Part shown: one piece after another, positions 57,931 to 64,000 of the stretch
Layout: the number at the start of each line of letters is the position of its first letter
How positions within the stretch are numbered: the stretch's first letter is position 1
DNA from: Druceiella hillmani
Lineage: Eukaryota; Arthropoda; Insecta; Lepidoptera; Hepialidae
Reading direction: 5' to 3'
NCBI GenBank assembly: GCA_039881145.1
Contig: JAYKKI010000138.1
Location: 248,001 to 312,000, forward strand
Length of the DNA stretch: 64,000 bases
Position numbers and translations under genes: made by a program
The notes under the pieces: model-generated
Databases searched by the model: none
Told to the model about the DNA's origin: nothing
Seen by the model: the letters and a program-made list of their open reading frames with translations, nothing else

Positions 57931-60860
57931 TATAAGTGAATTAACTTTCATATGAGGCGTGAATGCACCATTTTACATAGATCAGAAAGTGTAATTTGAA
58001 AATACACAGGTGATATTCTGCAATGATTAGAATTCGAATGAAGATAGTGTAATGAAAATAAATAGATGACAAATAATTGAGGACGTTGCTTACATAAAAT
58101 TTACCCAGAAGTAACGTAATATATTCTATAAGTGTGCAAATGTTGGTAAGGATCAGTTCGATACGTAAATAATTATTAAATAACAAACTCAGAATAAAAA
58201 CAAGTTCTCTTTTATTAACGTTAAAACTAGATACGAAGAGTTATGAAAAAACAACTTAGGGTAATTTTGGATAAAAATTTAAGGACTTCTTACATAGACG
58301 AAAAAAATTCATCCCACCGGGTACGCAATATTTTTTCCTAAACTACTACTTTTTGTACATTGTGCCTAAAAAAAATATTGAGGCCTGGCTTTGCATCGTC
58401 CTTGTGGTCTTTATCGGATAAGTCTAAAACTATGTCGCTGTGAACCTACGGACCTATGGACGAATAGAACGAGGGAATTTTTCTACGAAGTCATAAAAAC
58501 CGATAGTGTATGACACGTTACCCAAAGAGTGTGAATAAATATTTACACTTGCCTCTTTCTACTATCTAATGAGCAGAATTTTCAAAATTATCTTATTGCA
58601 AGGTACCTGCTGTACAAATTAGTTTATCTTCCAAATTAGATATTTTAAGAATTAGAAGTTTATGCTGGGCGTTGATATGTATGTTATTTATACTAAAATA
58701 ACATTCAATGCCAATTAAGACCAAAATAAATTAAAAATCTCTTAGGGAAATGTCGATATTCGTATGAGCGCTAGGCACAACAAAGTGGCCTTAATACTAC
58801 GCTAGTATCGCGCTAAGTAACACGTATGACAGTATCGGTAACTTCTCCAATTAAACAAATTGACGTAACCTACTTTGCAGTTATTTTGTTCGAGCAAATT
58901 ATTCTTGAAGTAAAGTTACGCAATATTTCGAGTAAGTTACATACAAAGGAATACATGTTTGATTTAACGTTTGATACGTTATATCGACATGCAAATTTAA
59001 TTTTAATTTAATTTTAACATTTGAATTATTGCTCAAGTTTGTATACGAAACGTGGAAGGCATTAACAAAGTATGGAAATGAATCACTAAGATATTCCTCA
59101 ATTATGTTATCTCTTTACTTCAAATTTAGGATAATATAAGACATTAAAGTTTGAAATCATTTATTTGAAAAATAAACATTTAAATCAAGACAAATATTTG
59201 AAATTTGGTTGACTTTATGTTTAAAGATTATTGTTAATTACAATAATCACTTTACGTTATTTGGTTAGTATATTATAGATTTTGGAAATAAATTGTGATT
59301 CCTTGGACGTGACAACTGTTGCTGGAAACGTTAAAGACGATATTAAATGGAAATGTACTAACTTTTTGAAAAGTAGTAAAGAAAAACTTAGATTTATTTT
59401 TATTCTCCTCTGTATTTAACATCAGAATTTAGATTAAAGTTTTTTGTTTCACTTAAAAGTGAAAAACATAAAAAAATAAATTCGCTCCTTAAAAACATAG
59501 TACTTTTGAATTTAAACTCCAATATTTTATAAATGCGCCAATTATTCAATTTTAACAGCAACAAAATAAGAAACACGCTCAGTGATTTTTCAATTATTCT
59601 AATTTATAAATTACGTTTTATTTTTCTTATCTTTGTTTAATATCAGCATTTAGACTGAACGTAATCGTTTTTATTTTAATACAAAAAAGGAAAAAGATGT
59701 TCATTCCGAAATTTCAGTCCAGTACTTCAAAATTGTATCTCCAATACTTTATCGCTGCGCCGGGAATTTATAGAAGCAATGAAATAAAAGTATAAGTGCT
59801 ACCTACTTTTTTCATTTATTCTAATATTTTTTGGTAATTAGTGAAAAAACGGTAATGTTTGTAACAGAACCACATAATCGCACAAAATGTTGGCTAAACT
59901 TAAATAAATTTTCCCAATTTTGAAACTGAGAATAAAAACATGTTACAATTGCCTGCTGCACACATTACTGCCAACCCGATATAAAGCAGCTTAAACGTTT
60001 GGAACCTACGTGAAGCCAAGTACAGTTTGAAGGCTGGACGTGTAGGAAGACGTTTTACGATGTCAGTACATGAGACGCTATAATCACTGTCTTTTCTATT
60101 TCGTACCGGTTTTCTCGTGGATTTGCTAAGTTTCCATTTTTGTTAATCAGAAAGGACATTTCTTCTATCAAAATGAAAAATCCTATATCATATATTATTG
60201 AATAAACTTGTATGCCATAGCGTCTTGCGCTCACGCAATAAATAAAAAACTTGACTTTATTTGTTTATTTATTATTTTCATAATTATATGTTTATAACTA
60301 AATATATATTGACTTTATATCAGACATATCAAGCCATTTTTCTTTCTTCAAAGTATGAATTTAAATTCCGTTAATAAATTTTCATGTACTGATTAATAAA
60401 TAAATACACATTTACAATACGACGTATAAAAAATATTTAATTAATTTTATAAATAAATATGAAATAATTAATTTTATATCAGAATATGATACATAAGAGA
60501 GACAGTAGATTATCTTTTAGAAATAGATTAATTAGATGCAGTGGAATAATTATTAAACAACAGATTTGTTCATTTGCATGCAAAATGGCTGTATCAAAAC
60601 AAATTAAAATTGTCGTATAGAAATGTATAATAAAATAATAATTAAAAATTGCATTGCGACGTAAATATAAGCAGAATCTATGTATTTTAAGTTAGTCATG
60701 CAAAATCCAAAACACAATCTTAAAGGGGCATTGATTTCGTAACACATTTTTAACGCTTTAATTTTACTTTCGATTCTCTCCTTGTTTTCTCTCAATGCTA
60801 TGTGGTAGGTTTGCTTAGATATTAATATCGGATACCGAAAACTAATTCGATTTATTTTTT
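57931..60860. other. AT-rich stretch with minor GC-richer spots
   Basis: No gene or named element is recognised. Spots of higher GC at about 58385-58500 (ggcctggctttgcatcgtcc, gtcgctgtgaacctacgg) and about 58750-58830 may be old repeat debris. That at 59985-60130 is unassigned. Confidence 0.4.
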
Positions 60861-60863
60861 TAG

Positions 60864-60956
60864 GTTATAGAATATATCAAGAAAGGTGGGATGTTCATCC
60901 AACTAGAGTCTACGGAGTATTATTTATCTCTGAATATGACACAATGGAAACCTTAG
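60864..60956 (+). CDS. Tentative exon after a strong acceptor
   Basis: tcgatttatttttttag at 60847-60863 is a strong acceptor. In phase 0 the next 30 codons read VIEYIKKGGMFIQLESTEYY and on to a TAG. In another phase the same DNA is open longer (YRIYQERWDVHPTRVYG, then SEYDTMETLDKHGDV) to a TGA near 60979. Both look protein-like, so I cannot choose, and either may be chance. No family is recognised. Confidence 0.2.
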   Translation, partial: VIEYIKKGGMFIQLESTEYYLSLNMTQWKP

Positions 60957-60984
60957 ATAAGCATGGAGATGTTTGCTTATGATC

Positions 60985-62300
60985 CCGTGGTTTGAATAGT
61001 CCCGATCGCTAAATATTTTGGCATCTCAACAGAGGTTCATAAAAGTGTTGAAAAAAGAGGTCGAGATGGACAATAATATAAAAAACAGGCTGTATTATTA
61101 ATTTGAAAGTGCGCATATATATGTTTCCGTAAACATTTAAATGTGTGAAATGTAAATTTCTACGCAGACATTTAGTAGCGAAATACATAATTTATGTTCC
61201 TTTTTATGTTCAGACGAAGGAAAATTGGCCTATATTATTTATTGTGAACAATTTACTTAGCAGAATGTGACAATTGCATTTTCGTGTTCTTCTTACGAAA
61301 TTCTACCTAAAACTAACAATGTGAGAAATTAAATTATTATATATTAAATATAAGTTGTTATGACTAATTAAAACTGAACGTAATATATTATTTTTATTTC
61401 ATGTATTATCCCTCTTGTACCAGCCTTGGTTAATAATCTTCCAAAACGTCCGCAAATTATAAATAATCACTTGTGAGATATCAAGTTTCACTCTAATTAC
61501 AAAGAAATTGAATTGGCAAAGATGGTAACAATTGTAATTTAAAGTCGATATTGGCTAGAATTTTTCTTTCTTTTGAATTTTATATTTAAATTAAAAATTG
61601 TTATTACTCAGTAATATTTGTTCTTTAAAGTTTACCTAGTTTTATTTAATTTTTACACAATATCATTCATCATGCTGTGATCTATGACTTCCAATATTTT
61701 TTGTACGGGGTCTTGTTTTGATTATTGTTGACTTCTTTAAATTTCAATATGAAATCATCATCTCAAATATATTTGTACCGTACTTATGGCAATAGAGAAT
61801 GTCATGTTTTATCTTTTGCAATCAAGTAAAACATCTATCTTCTATTCTGGATCATGATATTTCTTTTTATTCCCAAATTCGTACCGAACATATCTTACAA
61901 GAACTTTTAAGCATCGTTGTTACGTACTTATTTAGATACTTTTTACAATAAACGAATGCGACTAATACGAATTATGTTATATCGTTTTTTGATTCTTTGA
62001 ATATTAAAAGCAATATTTTATTTATTATATAACAATATATGATTAGCTTTTAAAATAGTGACGCATTGATGGATACGTTTAATTAATTTTTAGTATGTAG
62101 TAAGTCAAAGGGTAAAAAATCAATCTATCATCAAGGGTACTTGTTCGTATTTACTTAAATAATTTGAAAAGGTAATATAAATTTAGAAATTTAAAAACCA
62201 TTAAAATTCTTGAAGCAAAAAATAAATATTTTATTTAACCATGATTGAATGCGGATATCAAATATAAATTCATATTTGCCCATTCGACTTCCTTTTATAA
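60985..62300. other. AT-rich non-coding stretch
   Basis: Nothing supported. Confidence 0.5.
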
Positions 62301-62311
62301 TCGTACACTAT

Positions 62312-62350
62312 CTATTGCCCGCGGCGTCGCTCGCGTAGATTACGCAAATT
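62312..62350 (+). repeat. Fragment of a GC-rich dispersed lepidopteran-type repeat
   Basis: tgcccgcggcgtcgctcgcg followed by tagattacgc. The cccgcggc.tcgctcgcgt string is a familiar dispersed fragment in moth and butterfly genomes (recalled, not aligned). Confidence 0.4.
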
Positions 62351-63110
62351 GATATTATTTAAATGAATCTGCATTTGATTTATAATTTTTTATACTTACG
62401 CTAGTTTCTTTCAAATCTCACATTGACAGCGCAAGTGGTAATTTTTTTTGGTACAGATATTGTTTACTTAATCAATAAATTTTTAAAAATCATTAATCAC
62501 AAACTTATAATTGTAGATAATATATTGGATATTTTTACGAACCACAGTAATGCATTTCATTAGTATTAAACTATCTTTTTAAAGTAATTTCTATAATAAA
62601 GTTTTATGTCAAATGATTAAAATGGTTTTAATTCAACTACGCATACAAGGTACTACTCGAAACAATTTTATAAAACAATTTAGATAGTTAATTACCATGC
62701 TTTGAGAAAAAGCTAGAAATACTTTTTTGACGATTGTATTTCTTTATATCCGGATTTTTATTTTCAAAAAGTGAGGTATTTTATTTGGTAGTCACCACAG
62801 CAAGTTTCCAAGTGAACAATGTTAGTAGTGGAACTACCTAAAAATGTTCATAAATATTATTGAATTTCTACAAACGTTGACAACATATTAAATTATTGGG
62901 CCAATGGCAAAAAAAGGAGGTTTGTTCGAATCATATTGCATAGAAATTTTTTATGCTCGGAAGCACTAACAGAGTCTGTTGTAATAATTTACCTGAAAGG
63001 CGAGGAATGTTTTTAATCTGTATTCATACTAACTGTTATGCTTAATTTGCTTAAGTTTCAGTATTATGTCCTGCGAGAATTAATTGAACTGTTTTATTAA
63101 AAGAGTGACT
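62351..63110. other. AT-rich non-coding stretch
   Basis: Nothing supported. Confidence 0.5.
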
Positions 63111-63114
63111 ATTT

Positions 63115-63380
63115 TTTTTCGGACGAAGGAGTGGCGGAATCAATAAAGTCGCGGGACAATCCGCGTAATCAATATTTTAAAAGGAAACAAAATAAAAATT
63201 TTCTTGACAAGTGAGTGAGTTATGTGCTTGACATGTTTTATGTTCACATTTTTGGAGTTTACTCCTTAGGAATTTATTTCAATATATAGTGCCCTGTACG
63301 AAGTTTTATGAATCAGAAATCAGAAGTACAGAGCATACGTAATTCAGAGTGCTAAAAAAGAAAATGTAATCAGCAAATTT
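63115..63380 (+). repeat. Dispersed repeat, copy 2 of 2 in the window
   Basis: It shares with 25.83-26.06 kb the order ggacgaaggagtggcggaat (compare gaacgaaaggtggaatag), tttttggagtttactcctta, a ctgtacgaagttttatgaat block, cagaaatcagaagta, a catacg word and gctaaaaaag. It is diverged and of unknown type. Confidence 0.55.
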
Positions 63381-63478
63381 TAGGCACGTCTCTATTTGAC
63401 ACATTGAATTATTTACGGACAGTTGTGTCTTTTGTTTTGACTCGAAGTATTGCGTTTAATATTACTTATTTGTATAAA

Positions 63479-63614
63479 ATGAATATGAGAAAAAGAAACT
63501 ACACGGTGAAGGTATTAGCCTCTAACAAAAATATGATTGAAAATAAACCCACCGACGGAGCAAACGTGAAAATACAAAACATGCCGAGATATGATGCTAG
63601 TGGTATTATTAATG
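63479..63614 (+). CDS. Candidate N-terminal exon, unknown protein
   Basis: The longest open frame of the window (63404-63772) contains an ATG at 63479, and the first 45 codons are protein-like: MNMRKRNYTVKVLASNKN and then a TDGANVKIQNMPRYDASG block. They end at a GTAAGC donor-like site (63615), beyond which the frame becomes low-complexity and hydrophobic. If real, this would be a first coding exon with a basic N-terminus and no signal peptide. No family is recognised. It lies immediately after the dispersed repeat copy, so it may be part of that element. Confidence 0.25.
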
Positions 63615-63619
63615 TAAGC

Positions 63620-64000
63620 TTAAGTACACTAATGTTCACGTTTATTATGAAAAAAGAATTCGTTTATTTATTCGTTTCTTTATTGAAACGAATTGACACG
63701 TTAATATATAATAAAAAGAATAGAGTAAGAAACTATACTATAACTCTAATTATGTGTGCACAAAATTATTAGAGTAATTATGTACACATTTTCAAGAGTT
63801 ACTTTTATAATTAAATATGTTACAAAATGTCTTGATCAATTATTAAAATAAGCATTAATTTAGAATTTTATTACTTTCTACATACTGAAAAAAACATTTA
63901 TTTTATCATAACTGGTTTTAATTTCTACATAATTAACAAAATATTAATTGTATTGTAGCTGGTTTTAATAATTTCGGTTCGAAAATGTCAAGGAGGGATG
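63620..64000. other. AT-rich non-coding stretch to window end
   Basis: Nothing supported after the candidate exon. Confidence 0.5.

Noticed and set aside
1..64000. tRNA or rRNA genes, bacterial operons, ribosome binding sites
   Set aside because: No tRNA cloverleaf or rRNA core sequence was seen by eye, and gene density and composition exclude a prokaryotic replicon. A covariance-model scan would be needed to rule out small RNA genes fully.

Overview
The window looks like a gene-poor, strongly AT-rich stretch of an insect nuclear genome. The evidence is indirect: long (TA)n microsatellites, decayed non-LTR retrotransposon tails, a broken Tc1/mariner element, fold-back repeats, and diverged dispersed fragments of types common in insects and especially in moths and butterflies (tgtctgtctgtc followed by aaatttgg; ccaagtgcg; a cgcggcgtcgctcgcgtag tract). 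A lepidopteran or similar host is my inference, not a demonstrated result. There is no sign of prokaryotic organisation. I found no intact gene of known function, no tRNA or rRNA gene and no CRISPR array. Layout: 1-7.2 kb is AT-rich, with a possible promoter near 1.55 kb, a 65-bp (AT)n tract at 4.3 kb and a splice-bounded candidate exon on the minus strand at 4.8-4.9 kb. A decayed non-LTR reverse-transcriptase tail lies at 7.26-7.95 kb (minus). From 8 to 20 kb there are GC-richer islands with homeodomain-like motifs (9.05-9.3 and 16.36-17.0 kb) and a 97-bp hairpin at 13.7 kb. At 20.23-20.88 kb sits an unusual 655-bp (GGGGAA)n array. A 70-nt palindrome borders a decayed cysteine-containing ORF at 23.0-23.6 kb. 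Two further non-LTR tails occupy 27.9-29.8 kb (minus). Two copies of one fold-back repeat lie at about 31.1 and 44.2 kb. Between 33.5 and 51.4 kb there are more GC-richer islands, several short hairpins, a 41-codon ORF and a 4.6-copy tandem array of a 40-bp unit. A GC-rich candidate 3'-terminal exon lies at 53.03-53.22 kb. A degenerate Tc1-type transposon at 56.3-57.8 kb is inserted in a TA microsatellite. The last 3 kb holds two more weak exon candidates. Function: the recognisable protein-coding material is all transposon debris. The splice-bounded candidates would need transcript support; if real they would be small exons separated by very long introns. The GC-richer islands are compatible with regulatory elements in a gene desert or giant intron, but only a comparison with related genomes could show that. 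I found no convincing undescribed multi-gene system.
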